This document shows, in pieces, positions 5,322-12,370 of a stretch of DNA of 32,350 nt. Position 1 is the stretch's first letter. Every line of letters starts with the position of its first letter. The position numbers and the translations under genes were made by a program. The DNA comes from a virus: positions 1-32,350 of IMG/VR virus record IMGVR_UViG_3300010354_000329. One strand, written 5' to 3'. Under the pieces are notes generated by a model. That model saw nothing but the letters and a program-made list of their open reading frames with translations, did no database searches and had not been told where the DNA came from.

Positions 5322-6338
5322 ATGGTGACGAAACATTTGTTCACCATGCTAGACTTCGCCGAAAACGCGGAGGGCAGAGCCATGACGGTGAGGGAATTTC
5401 TGGTCGAGCGGTATTCGGTGCTGCACAACCTCAAGCCGAAGACGGTAGTCCTCTTCGGTCACTCTATCGACCGGCTCCGGGACTTTCTCGGGCGCGAGCC
5501 GGAACTGACGGATTTTGACGATTTGACGGTGTCCAAGTACCTCCGGTGGCGGGCGGTCACGCCGCACAAGGGGCGGATCTGCTCGCCGGCCAGTGTCGCC
5601 AAAGACAAGGCCCACCTCGTCTCGTTGTGGAACGCCGCCGCCAAACGCCGCCTGGTCGAGCAGTTCCCGGATCTGCCCCGCAACCTGGTCCGGGTGCCGC
5701 ACCACGCCCCCGAGGCCTACACCGTCGATGAGATCAGCCGCATGGTGGTCGTGGCCCGCCGCCGGTCGGGGCGAGTCGGGCCCGTGGCTGCCGCGTGGCT
5801 TTGGCCGACGCTCTTGATGAGCGCCTGGTACAGCGGCGAGCGTATCGGCAGCCTGCTCCAACTCCGCTGGTCGCAGGTCGACACCCAGCGGCGGACGCTG
5901 ACGTTCCTGTCCGAGCACCGCAAGGGCCTCGGACGCACGATTACACGCCACATCACGCCCCAGCTGGCCGAATGGCTGGAGAAAGGCCGCAGGGCCCCTG
6001 ACGAGCTCGTATGGCCCTGGATCGACCACAGGAACGAGGGCTCGATCTATCCCCGCCTGCGGTACATCTGCAGGTCGGCGGGCGTCACGCCCAAGGGGTT
6101 CCATTCGATCCGCAAGGCGGCCGGCAGCTACATGAAGGCGGCCGGCGGGGACGCGACCGACTTCCTGACGCATCGGGACTCCAAGACGACCAGGGACCAC
6201 TACCTGGACCCCAAGATCGTCGGCGAGGCCTCGGCCTTGGACTTCCTCCCGCCCCTCGACCTCGACGGGCCGGCGACAAATCCTCGGCAGTTGCCGGCAA
6301 GTACCGAGGATTCGCCAGGAGACCGGCCGGCGGCTTGA
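5322..6338 (+). CDS. int: Tyrosine recombinase, phage integrase
   Basis: A 338-residue site-specific recombinase that would integrate the phage at an attachment site. After an N-terminal SAM-like DNA-binding part (MTVREFLVERYS ... LKPKTVVLFGHSIDRLRDFL) the catalytic domain shows Arg174 in SGERIGSLLQLRW, Lys201 in SEHRKG, His261-x-x-Arg264 in GFHSIRKAAGSY, His284 in LTHRD and the nucleophile Tyr294 in TTRDHYLDP, so all active-site residues are present. Two starts have good ribosome binding sites: ATG 5322 (GGAGGG immediately before, rather close) and ATG 5382 (GGAGGG eight bases before); the shorter form is 318 residues and is quite possible. It is one of only two genes I accept on the plus strand, divergent from the excisionase-like gene. 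Confidence 0.9.
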   Translation: MVTKHLFTMLDFAENAEGRAMTVREFLVERYSVLHNLKPKTVVLFGHSIDRLRDFLGREPELTDFDDLTVSKYLRWRAVTPHKGRICSPASVAKDKAHLVSLWNAAAKRRLVEQFPDLPRNLVRVPHHAPEAYTVDEISRMVVVARRRSGRVGPVAAAWLWPTLLMSAWYSGERIGSLLQLRWSQVDTQRRTLTFLSEHRKGLGRTITRHITPQLAEWLEKGRRAPDELVWPWIDHRNEGSIYPRLRYICRSAGVTPKGFHSIRKAAGSYMKAAGGDATDFLTHRDSKTTRDHYLDPKIVGEASALDFLPPLDLDGPATNPRQLPASTEDSPGDRPAA

Positions 6339-6401
6339 CGTATGTCAATTGCCCCGGGCACCAGCCGGGAGTAGCGTTGTGTCCACCGAAGGGAGGGCAT
6401 C

Positions 6402-6857
6402 ATGGGCCTACTCTCGTTTTTCAGCCCGCGATCATGGGCTCGATCCAGAGCCGAACAAGTCACGTGGGATGGCGGCTGGCCGCAAAATTCCCCGCGGCGA
6501 ACGCTCAGGCAATTCTGGATCAACGATCCAATCGCCATTAAGCCGACCAAGCTACCGCTTGGGACGCTGGCGAAACGCGTCACGCCGTGCGTCGACGTCG
6601 ACTTCCATTTCGATCACGGCCAAATCGTCGTTGACAGGGCTCGCGTGTGTACGTCGGTGTCGCCGAATTGTGCGGCCATTCAGGGCGAAGCGTTTGACGC
6701 GGTCGCCAGTTTCTTTGGCCGCGGTGTTCTGGAGTCTGTCCTCCAGCTGCAGGCAGACACAAAGAAGTCGGATTTGCGCAGCTGCGTTTTCAGGGTGATG
6801 GCCCAGGAACGTGAGGCCGCAGGCCTTGACGTCCCGGGACGGGGGCGGCGCGGGTAA
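6402..6857 (+). CDS. Unknown protein downstream of the integrase
   Basis: A 151-residue protein with GGAGG five bases before ATG 6402 and 63 bases after the integrase stop, in the same direction. It begins MGLLSFFSPRSW, has a Trp/Pro-rich region (TWDGGWPQNSPRR), a middle with CVDVDFHFDHGQIVVD and a helical C-terminus (GRGVLESVLQLQADTKK). I do not recognise it. The G+C looks lower than the late genes. Genes placed between integrase and late operon end are often lysogenic-conversion (moron) genes, which is a possibility only. Its last codons run into the stem-loop at 6844-6880. Confidence 0.65.
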   Translation: MGLLSFFSPRSWARSRAEQVTWDGGWPQNSPRRTLRQFWINDPIAIKPTKLPLGTLAKRVTPCVDVDFHFDHGQIVVDRARVCTSVSPNCAAIQGEAFDAVASFFGRGVLESVLQLQADTKKSDLRSCVFRVMAQEREAAGLDVPGRGRRG

Positions 6858-6880
6858 AGGAAGCGAAACCCCGCGCCGCC
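6844..6880. terminator. Stem-loop between convergent genes, probable bidirectional terminator
   Basis: A perfect 11-base inverted repeat GGCGGCGCGGG (6844-6854) and CCCGCGCCGCC (6870-6880) encloses a 15-base loop. It sits between the plus-strand gene ending at 6857 and the end of the late operon at 6894, where a terminator acting in both directions is expected. There is no T tract, so it may not be a classical intrinsic terminator. Confidence 0.5.
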
Positions 6881-6893
6881 ACGCCCGCCCGGA

Positions 6894-7268
6894 TCAGTGT
6901 TTCTTGTCGGCGTCGATGAAGATGGAGAACCCCAGCCGCGCGCGGGCTTCCATCACGTCGACCTTCTCACGGCTGCCCGGCAATGCCGCCGTCGGCTTCG
7001 GTGAATCCATCACGGCCTGCACCTCGCGGACGACCTGGTCGAACTCGTCGCGGGCCAAGAGCAGGGCGTCGTGCAAGATCGTCCGGTCGTAGTTCGCCGC
7101 TCGCTGGTTGTAGGCATGGTTTCCTATCAGCGAGTCACCACCGACTTCGCGGCGGGCGCTGTAGATGAGCAACGTCGACCGCAGGTGAGCCTGGACGCGT
7201 TGGACCCTGGTGAGCCACTTCCGCAGCTTTGGGTCTAGGTCGTCAGGCCACCTAACTCGCTGTGCCAA
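6894..7268 (-). CDS. Unknown phage protein, last gene of the late operon
   Basis: A 124-residue protein starting with TTG 7268, with GGAG about seven bases upstream and no ATG or GTG start nearby. It is helical and charged: WPDDLDPKLRKWLTRVQRV, QAHLRSTLLIYSARREVGG, a central ANYDRTILHDALLLARDEFD segment and a C-terminal EARARLGFSIFIDADKKH. No known motif. It follows the small membrane protein genes by a 48-base gap and ends 14 bases before the stem-loop. The rare TTG start and position suggest low expression. Confidence 0.55.
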   Translation of the reverse strand: MAQRVRWPDDLDPKLRKWLTRVQRVQAHLRSTLLIYSARREVGGDSLIGNHAYNQRAANYDRTILHDALLLARDEFDQVVREVQAVMDSPKPTAALPGSREKVDVMEARARLGFSIFIDADKKH

Positions 7269-7316
7269 GCGACCGCTCCGGGCCGCTTCCTTGTGAGTGC
7301 CACCCTACCGAAAGCG

Positions 7317-7697
7317 TCAAGCGCCAGAGCGATACCGGACCTCCCACATGCAGCGACGGAGGTCGATCCGCTGCTCGGTGGAGCCAAACCAGATGTTTGC
7401 CACCTCGACGACGACCGGCATCAGCAGGTGGTCGATCGCTGCCAGCGTGTTGGCCGCGGTGCCCCACCGCATCTCAAGGTCTTCGCGGACCTTGGCGGCA
7501 ATGACGCGGACGGCGTTGAGCACGAGGTAGTCCTCGCAGTCCTTGGACGCATAACGTGCCATCGTGCGTTCGGGCCACCAAAGGAGAACCGTGTCGACCA
7601 CCTCGGCGGTCGCGTCGTGCATGACCGGCGCAATGTGCAGCCGCCGAGTGATGATGGCGTGTAGGTCATTCAGCAGCATGCCGAGCGCGTCGCCCAC
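7317..7697 (-). CDS. Unknown phage protein
   Basis: A 126-residue protein. The ribosome binding site GGAGG lies five bases before GTG 7697, which decides the start; the upstream in-frame GTG at 7703 overlaps that site. It is mostly helical, with GMLLNDLHAIITRRLHI, VVDTVLLWWPERTMARYAS, YLVLNAVRVIAAKVREDLEM and LLMPVVVEVANIWFG. Hydrophobic faces suggest a bundle or a membrane-associated protein rather than true membrane spans. I do not recognise the family. It lies just after the lysis-like cluster. Confidence 0.6.
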   Translation of the reverse strand: MGDALGMLLNDLHAIITRRLHIAPVMHDATAEVVDTVLLWWPERTMARYASKDCEDYLVLNAVRVIAAKVREDLEMRWGTAANTLAAIDHLLMPVVVEVANIWFGSTEQRIDLRRCMWEVRYRSGA

Positions 7698-7712
7698 GGG
7701 CACCTCCCGCCA

Positions 7713-8033
7713 CTAAGGCCTGGCCGGTGATCCTGACGAGGGCGACGCGCCCGACACGCGGCATTTCGCGTCCGGGCAGCCAGCTGCACCACACGGGCAC
7801 TTGGTGCGATGCCCGTCCCCGTGCGTGATCCAGCCTGTGCCATTGCAGTCCTGGCACCGCTCGGGCTTGGGCTTGGGGCCGGGGGCCGGGGGCACAGGCG
7901 TCGGGGCCTCGACGACCATCGACGCCCTCGCCGCACTGACGGCAGCGGCGGCCCTAGCCGCCTCGCGGTCAAACGCGACCGGGTCGGCCGAGAGCCACGT
8001 GAGAATCCAGAGGATCCAATTCCAGAGCGTCAT
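7713..8033 (-). CDS. Membrane-anchored protein with a CxxCxGxG/CPCG zinc-ribbon-like motif
   Basis: A 106-residue protein with a short N-terminal hydrophobic anchor (LWNWILWILTWLSA), an Ala-rich helix, a Pro-rich linker (VEAPTPVPPAPGPKPKP) and a Cys cluster ERCQDCNGTGWITHGDGHRT followed by KCPCGAAGCPDAKC. The CxxCxGxG half resembles a DnaJ-type zinc knuckle. The start ATG 8033 directly follows the upstream stop. Position in a cluster of small membrane proteins next to the peptidase suggests a role at the cell envelope late in infection. Family not recognised. Confidence 0.65.
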   Translation of the reverse strand: MTLWNWILWILTWLSADPVAFDREAARAAAAVSAARASMVVEAPTPVPPAPGPKPKPERCQDCNGTGWITHGDGHRTKCPCGAAGCPDAKCRVSGASPSSGSPARP

Positions 8034-8297
8034 CTACCAGCCCTTCCCGTGATCTATGACAGCGTAGCCGTCGTCGCCAATGGCAGGGGCTTTGACGATG
8101 TGCCTCGCGTCGGGCTCTGGTGGTGCGGGCTCGACGAACACGGCGACCCAGAGGAGCGTCTTCGCCGTCTTCACGATCCAGCGGATGACGGGCCGGTCCT
8201 CGAGCGGCTGCGGCTTGCGGTCAGGCGACGAGGCCAACCAGTAGCCAAGGGCGGCGCAGGCGATGAGGATGAGCAGTGTGTTGCGGTCGAGTTTCAT
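8034..8297 (-). CDS. Small membrane protein, holin or spanin candidate
   Basis: An 87-residue protein from ATG 8297 with AGGTGA just upstream, nine bases after the peptidase stop. It has an N-terminal membrane segment (NTLLILIACAALGYWLAS) and a second hydrophobic stretch (VIRWIVKTAKTLLWVAVFV), then a soluble C-terminus. Two-span proteins of this size directly next to a lytic enzyme are often holins. No conserved holin motif is seen, so this is by size, topology and place only. Confidence 0.6.
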   Translation of the reverse strand: MKLDRNTLLILIACAALGYWLASSPDRKPQPLEDRPVIRWIVKTAKTLLWVAVFVEPAPPEPDARHIVKAPAIGDDGYAVIDHGKGW

Positions 8298-8305
8298 GGT
8301 CACCT

Positions 8306-9427
8306 CTAATACGCAAGCGTCAGGCTCGGAGCCTGGGCCGGCTTGCTCAACGAAAGGGTTTCGACGGGCACGGGCATCAGCCAGTTGCCGTTGTGGAGGT
8401 CGCGCCAGCCGAAGCCTTGGACGGACCCGACGGCGAACGAGTCTTGACCGGCGAGCATGCGGTCGACGGTGGACCGGCTCACCCAAAACGAGCCCTCGGG
8501 CATGTCGGCGGGCCACTTCGGGCCCGAGATCCACGCCGTGCCCCAGCTGTTGAGGCACAACAGGGCGTCCGACGGGCTGCCGTTGGCCTTGTAGCGGACG
8601 GCCACGAAACACATGCAATGGGCCCACGACCCGGACGGGGCTGCGTAGCCCTGGGCGTCTCGCGTGGACGCGAAGCCCTGCATGGAGCAGACGGGGATGG
8701 CAAACCCCGCCTCAATGGCGGCAGCGGCCTCGTCGAACGTCTTGACTAGGGCGACGTGTTTGGCGGGATGCTTCTTCGCCAGCGTGTCGAGCTTCCCGGC
8801 ATCGCCCTGCCCGCCGTTGCCGTAGTTGCCCCAGGCCTTGGCCTTGTCCTTGCTGTAGACACGGAGGTCGTGGCCGCCGATTTGCTCGCGGTAGACGATG
8901 CCCCAGTCGCGGACCCAGCGGGCCGCGGCCCCGCCGTAGGATCCGTCACTCCAGCCGCCCCCGCCTTCGGGCTTGTTGCGAGCCTCGACCCGGGAGCCGC
9001 CGTAGATGCTTTCGGTCGCCGGCATGGGGGGCGGGTTGGCAAGCCGGCCGGTCTCCCAGTCGACGCACTGCGAGACGTAGACCCCGTGAGCCCAGCCCCA
9101 CGAGACGCAGTCGCCAATCCCCTGCCGGCCAACGCTGAAGGGCTTCCCGTAGAGTGCGGCGTGGGCCTTGTAGGCCGAGCGGTAAAGGAACGTATCGACG
9201 TTCTTCGCCTCGCGGATCGTCTCGGCCCCCGCCTGCCGGAACAGCGGCTGTTCGAGCTCGGCGAGGAACTCGGCCACGCCCTCGGGGTTGGGCGTGTACC
9301 CGTAGTTGTCGTCGGCCACCCGAGGCGGGCGACCGTCACGCCACGACTCCAGGGCGATGGTGATGCCGAGCCCCAGGAGCAGGGCGGCCGTCAGGAGTTG
9401 CCAACGAGCCTTCGTCGATGAGCTCAT
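8306..9427 (-). CDS. Membrane-anchored papain-like (C1-type) cysteine peptidase
   Basis: A 373-residue protein. A signal-anchor segment (residues ~9-25, WQLLTAALLLGLGITIAL) is followed by a papain-fold peptidase with its catalytic set in order: Gln102 and Cys107 in GRQGIGDCVSWGWAHG, His270 in GSWAHCMCFVAVRY and Asn293 in LLCLNSWGTAW. The last motif (NSWGxxW) is a papain-family signature. The domain would face the outside of the membrane. It sits among small membrane proteins with ATGA coupling to the gene before it, where other phages carry an endolysin, and no lysozyme, amidase or transglycosylase is seen in the window. It is therefore a candidate lysis enzyme, but could also process virion or envelope proteins. 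Confidence 0.85.
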   Translation of the reverse strand: MSSSTKARWQLLTAALLLGLGITIALESWRDGRPPRVADDNYGYTPNPEGVAEFLAELEQPLFRQAGAETIREAKNVDTFLYRSAYKAHAALYGKPFSVGRQGIGDCVSWGWAHGVYVSQCVDWETGRLANPPPMPATESIYGGSRVEARNKPEGGGGWSDGSYGGAAARWVRDWGIVYREQIGGHDLRVYSKDKAKAWGNYGNGGQGDAGKLDTLAKKHPAKHVALVKTFDEAAAAIEAGFAIPVCSMQGFASTRDAQGYAAPSGSWAHCMCFVAVRYKANGSPSDALLCLNSWGTAWISGPKWPADMPEGSFWVSRSTVDRMLAGQDSFAVGSVQGFGWRDLHNGNWLMPVPVETLSLSKPAQAPSLTLAY

Positions 9428-9963
9428 CTGGCAGCCGCCTCCGCAGCCCGCCCGACCTCACGGTAGGCGGCGACCCAAGCAGCCTTCGCCTCGGGCGTCA
9501 GCGGCCCGCCAGACGTGCCGGCAGCGGCGTTGAGGTAGGCCTCAATGGCCGCCCGGGCCCGGGGATGCTTGTCGCCCAGCGACTGCCCACGGACCAGGAG
9601 CAGCCGGGTGCGGGTCCGCAGTTCGTCAAAAGCCACCCCGGACTTGATGAGCGGGTCGGCCTGCATCGCGTCCCACTCCACCTCGGCGGCGAGCTCGTGG
9701 CACAGGGCCGCCGTCGTGGCGGCGTCCGCTGCGGCGTCGGGTCCGACGAACGTGCCCCGGAGGTCGAGCTTCGTCACGTCGGGGGCCGGCGTCGGCTCCG
9801 GGCCGGCAGGCGAGCGGCTCGCGTAGGAAAACAGGGCCGCAGCTCCCAGGGCGATGGCGGCGTAGTGCCGGCGGTCCAGCCGCTCGAGCATGTGGGCGTG
9901 GTCTTTGATCCACGGCCAAGCCAGCAGGGCGGCAGCGGCGAGGAGCAGCATGGCGGTGATCAC
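9424..9963 (-). CDS. Membrane protein of the lysis-like cluster
   Basis: A 179-residue protein with two N-terminal hydrophobic segments (MITAMLLLAAAALLAW and YAAIALGAAALFSYA), a Pro-rich linker and a ~115-residue helical soluble domain (DAATTAALCHELAAEVEWDA ... AKAAWVAAYREVG). Start and stop overlap both neighbours as ATGA. Topology with a periplasmic helical domain resembles accessory lysis or spanin-like proteins, but no family is recognised. It is tightly coupled to the cysteine peptidase gene and may be its partner. Confidence 0.6.
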   Translation of the reverse strand: MITAMLLLAAAALLAWPWIKDHAHMLERLDRRHYAAIALGAAALFSYASRSPAGPEPTPAPDVTKLDLRGTFVGPDAAADAATTAALCHELAAEVEWDAMQADPLIKSGVAFDELRTRTRLLLVRGQSLGDKHPRARAAIEAYLNAAAGTSGGPLTPEAKAAWVAAYREVGRAAEAAAR

Positions 9964-10334
9964 GGGGCGGCCTTTCGGACCAGGGGCAGTAGGGATTCAA
10001 TGGCACCCGCGGCGGCGAGCAGCACGAGTTGGCGGATGGTGGGGCGGGCGATGAGCCACACCGGATACGCCCACATCGGGACGGCCTTGTCGGCGACGGC
10101 GTCGAACAGCAGGCCGACGGCCTCCAGGCACCACGCCTTCTTGGCGGCACCGTCTTGGGGCAGGGAGTCGAGGGCCGCCATCACGGTCTTCAGCAGGGCG
10201 ACCGTGAGCTCGCCAAACTCGGCCACGGTGATGCCGCCAGAGGACGCGGCCACTGCGGCCTCAATGAACGCACGGACCTTGGCGGCGACGCCGGAGACGT
10301 CGCTGGCGATGGCAATCGGTGCAGACGAGATCAT
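9960..10334 (-). CDS. Small protein with C-terminal hydrophobic region, possible holin
   Basis: A 124-residue protein starting at ATG 10334, which overlaps the upstream stop as ATGA; the longer open frame upstream is a shadow of the structural gene. The N-terminal ~80 residues are helical (SGVAAKVRAFIEAAVAAS, EFGELTVALLKTVMAAL). Residues ~85-118 are hydrophobic (MWAYPVWLIARP ... QLVLLAAAGAIESLLPLV) and could span the membrane once or twice. As the first gene of the membrane-protein cluster it is a holin candidate. Weak evidence for function. Confidence 0.55.
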   Translation of the reverse strand: MISSAPIAIASDVSGVAAKVRAFIEAAVAASSGGITVAEFGELTVALLKTVMAALDSLPQDGAAKKAWCLEAVGLLFDAVADKAVPMWAYPVWLIARPTIRQLVLLAAAGAIESLLPLVRKAAP

Positions 10335-10828
10335 GTCTTGACTCCGACGATGTAGAGTTCCACGTCCGCTGCCGATCCGCCGTTGTTCGTGATGGCGATC
10401 ACCTTGTCGCTCGCACTCGTGGCGTAGCCGCCCTTGGGGTGCGAGACGTAGAGCACGCCGTCGGGCCCGATGGTCGTCGCGCCGGCCGCGAGGGCCGTCC
10501 AGCGATTGGACGTCGTGCCGCCGACCGCCAGGCTTGCGGTGGTTGAGCGGTTCTTCACGAGCAACGCCTTGACCTTGGCGAGCGAGACGGTGCCGGTGCC
10601 GCCCATCACATTGAGCGGCAACGACCGCAGGTCGACCGTCGCCGTGACGCTGGCGGCGATCGTGATGACGTCCTTGTAGTAGCCGTTGGCCTGGTCGTCG
10701 CCGGTGCCATCGGCCAGGGCGAACGTCAGGTTCACCGTCGCCGTGTCGGTGACGGTGGTGGTGTTCAGGTCGTCGACCCACCGTGGGACGATCCGCAGGC
10801 TGCCTGTCAGCGAGAAACTAGCTGCCAC
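10331..10828 (-). CDS. Beta-rich phage structural protein, paralog of the next gene upstream
   Basis: A 165-residue protein, Thr/Val/Ala rich with short beta strands (TTTVTDTATVNLTFAL, GTGTVSLAKVKALLVKN, DKVIAITNNGGSAADVELYI). It matches the neighbouring 10818-11351 product in layout and C-terminal form (...VIAITNNGGSAADVELYIVG versus ...VIRIANPNASAVTYELYLFG), so the pair arose by duplication. The composition is that of virion decoration or fibre-associated proteins. Its start overlaps the paralog's stop by 11 bases. Exact role not known. Confidence 0.65.
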   Translation of the reverse strand: MAASFSLTGSLRIVPRWVDDLNTTTVTDTATVNLTFALADGTGDDQANGYYKDVITIAASVTATVDLRSLPLNVMGGTGTVSLAKVKALLVKNRSTTASLAVGGTTSNRWTALAAGATTIGPDGVLYVSHPKGGYATSASDKVIAITNNGGSAADVELYIVGVKT

Positions 10829-11351
10829 TGCCGCTGCCTCCCGCTGCCGTCGAGGTGCCGAACAGGTAGAGCTCGTAGGTGACCGCCGATGCGTTCGGGT
10901 TGGCGATGCGGATCACGCTGTTGGCCTCGGTGACCTCCCACGAGTCGGTCTGGTTGATGCTGAACCACTCCGAGCCGGGACCGACCTCGGCCGCATAGAC
11001 CACCGTGGGGCGGCCGGGGTCCACGCCGACAAGCAGGCGACGCCCAGAGGTGGTGGTCGTGTTGACGACCCGGATGGCCCGAAGCTGGCGGAACGCGAAT
11101 GGCACCGTGACGCCGAGCGTCTGCTGCGTCAGGTTCAGCAGATCGAACGATTCAATCGTGTTGGCCGGGATCGTGCGCGAGTCGGCAAAGACCAAGTCCG
11201 CCTCGCCGGGGCCGTCGCCGTCGGTGATGTTGTAGGTGGCGTTCGCCGTCTTGCGGTTCGTGATCGACCCGACCTCTTGCGTGTCGAGCCGGGTCCACGA
11301 AATCGCCGTGCGGACCTGGCCGGTCAGGGAATCGGTGAGCGTGTCAGCCAT
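10818..11351 (-). CDS. Beta-rich phage structural protein
   Basis: A 177-residue protein with beta-rich repeats: RTAISWTRLDTQEVGS, TANATYNITDGDGPGEADLV, a middle SFDLLNLTQQTLGVTVPFAF, then LRAIRVVNTTTTSGRRLLVG and NSVIRIANPNASAVTYELYL. It ends with a Gly/Ser tail. It overlaps the stop of the small gene upstream by eight bases. Similar domains are common in phage virion accessory proteins. Paralogous to 10331-10828. Function inferred from composition and place only. Confidence 0.65.
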   Translation of the reverse strand: MADTLTDSLTGQVRTAISWTRLDTQEVGSITNRKTANATYNITDGDGPGEADLVFADSRTIPANTIESFDLLNLTQQTLGVTVPFAFRQLRAIRVVNTTTTSGRRLLVGVDPGRPTVVYAAEVGPGSEWFSINQTDSWEVTEANSVIRIANPNASAVTYELYLFGTSTAAGGSGSGS

Positions 11352-11595
11352 GACGCAGCACCCCGGATGCGAGGGCTTGGAGCAGGGCCGCCGGCTTCAC
11401 GCCAAGCCGAAAGGCTGTCAGCTCGATGTCGGCCCGTGACATCTTGGCGGGCCGCGTGCTGGTGAATTTGCCCCAATACTGCTGCTGCGGCGTATAGTTC
11501 GCCGCCAGGGACGTGATGTCACCCGGGGCCGCGATCGGCTCGCGTCCGTCGGCACCGCCACGGCGGAAATGGGCGTGGGCAATCACGTCCCCCAT
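11344..11595 (-). CDS. Small unknown protein
   Basis: An 83-residue protein from ATG 11595. It has a loop-rich first half (AHFRRGGADGREPIAAP) and a helical second half with YTPQQQYWGKFTSTRPAKMS and DIELTAFRLGVKPAALLQAL, the latter resembling a helix-turn-helix-like hairpin. It lies 31 bases after the Nmad1-like gene and overlaps the structural gene downstream. No family recognised. Confidence 0.55.
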   Translation of the reverse strand: MGDVIAHAHFRRGGADGREPIAAPGDITSLAANYTPQQQYWGKFTSTRPAKMSRADIELTAFRLGVKPAALLQALASGVLRHG

Positions 11596-11626
11596 CTCAC
11601 CCGCCGGGGGGCGAAATCCGCAGGGG

Positions 11627-12370
11627 CTATGGCCGGTCGGTTTCCCGGTGCAAGACCAGTGCTATGGCCGCGTAACAGGCGATGTCTTTGAGCGTGTCTT
11701 CGATGCCGTCGAACTCGCACTTGCCGCGGCGGAAATACGCTTTGAGCCGGTGCATCTTGTCGGAGATCCGCAGGATGCAGCCCGCCCACGCTGGCATGTT
11801 GACGACGTCCGCCGACGAGCGAATGTTCGACAGGGCATCCTCGTCGACACCGTAGTCGAGTGTCTTGCGAAGGTGCAGGTTTCGCAGTTCGTCGAGGACG
11901 TCCAGAAACTCCCGGGAGCCGGGGCGAATGTCGTTGTGGCTGCCGGCGTTCATCACGCCATCGCCTCTCAGCCGCTGCGCGTCGAACTCCTTCTGGCCCT
12001 GCAAGATCCAATCCACCGGGATCACTGGCGTATCCGAGTCGGCGATCTCGGTCGGCGTGGGATCGGTGGTCGTGTCGAAACAGCGGGCCGCCGCCTCTTG
12101 GGCAGGCTTGCACCCGGCGAGCGACGCCGCCATGGGCGAGTAGCCGTGCTTTTTTGGGTCGTCTTCTGGCGTGGCATCCATGCGGGCGGCGACTGCGTCA
12201 CGGAGCGCCCTGTTGTCTGCCTCGAGCTGGTCGAACGCTGCGGTCATCGCTTCCCTTTCCTGAATGAGTCGAAGAACGTCGGCGGCGAGCGTGCCGGCCG
12301 TGCCGGTGTAGGCACCGGAGAACCGACGGGCGCGGTGCTCTGCTGCCGTTATGTAGTCGGCGTCAAGCAC
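11627..12370 (-). CDS. DUF1599/Nmad1-like protein with N-terminal helical region
   Basis: A 247-residue protein. GTG 12370 is preferred because AGGTG lies six bases upstream; GTG 12379 is also possible. The C-terminal ~115 residues match the nucleotide-modification-associated domain 1 (DUF1599) pattern: EFLDVLDELRNLHLRKTLDY, GVDEDALSNIRSSADVV, MPAWAGCILRISDKMHRLKA and FDGIEDTLKDIACYAAIALV. The fold is MazG-like. The middle contains a short linker (VIPVDWILQGQKEFDAQRLR) and the N-terminus a helical segment (LAADVLRLIQEREAMTAAFD). The domain has been linked to modified nucleotides in phages; the reaction is not established. It overlaps the metallophosphoesterase gene, suggesting a joint task. 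Confidence 0.65.
   Translation of the reverse strand: MLDADYITAAEHRARRFSGAYTGTAGTLAADVLRLIQEREAMTAAFDQLEADNRALRDAVAARMDATPEDDPKKHGYSPMAASLAGCKPAQEAAARCFDTTTDPTPTEIADSDTPVIPVDWILQGQKEFDAQRLRGDGVMNAGSHNDIRPGSREFLDVLDELRNLHLRKTLDYGVDEDALSNIRSSADVVNMPAWAGCILRISDKMHRLKAYFRRGKCEFDGIEDTLKDIACYAAIALVLHRETDRP

Noticed and set aside
6353-6369. Hairpin CCCGG-7-CCGGG just after the integrase
   Set aside because: Only a five-base stem with no T tract; such stems are frequent at this G+C.
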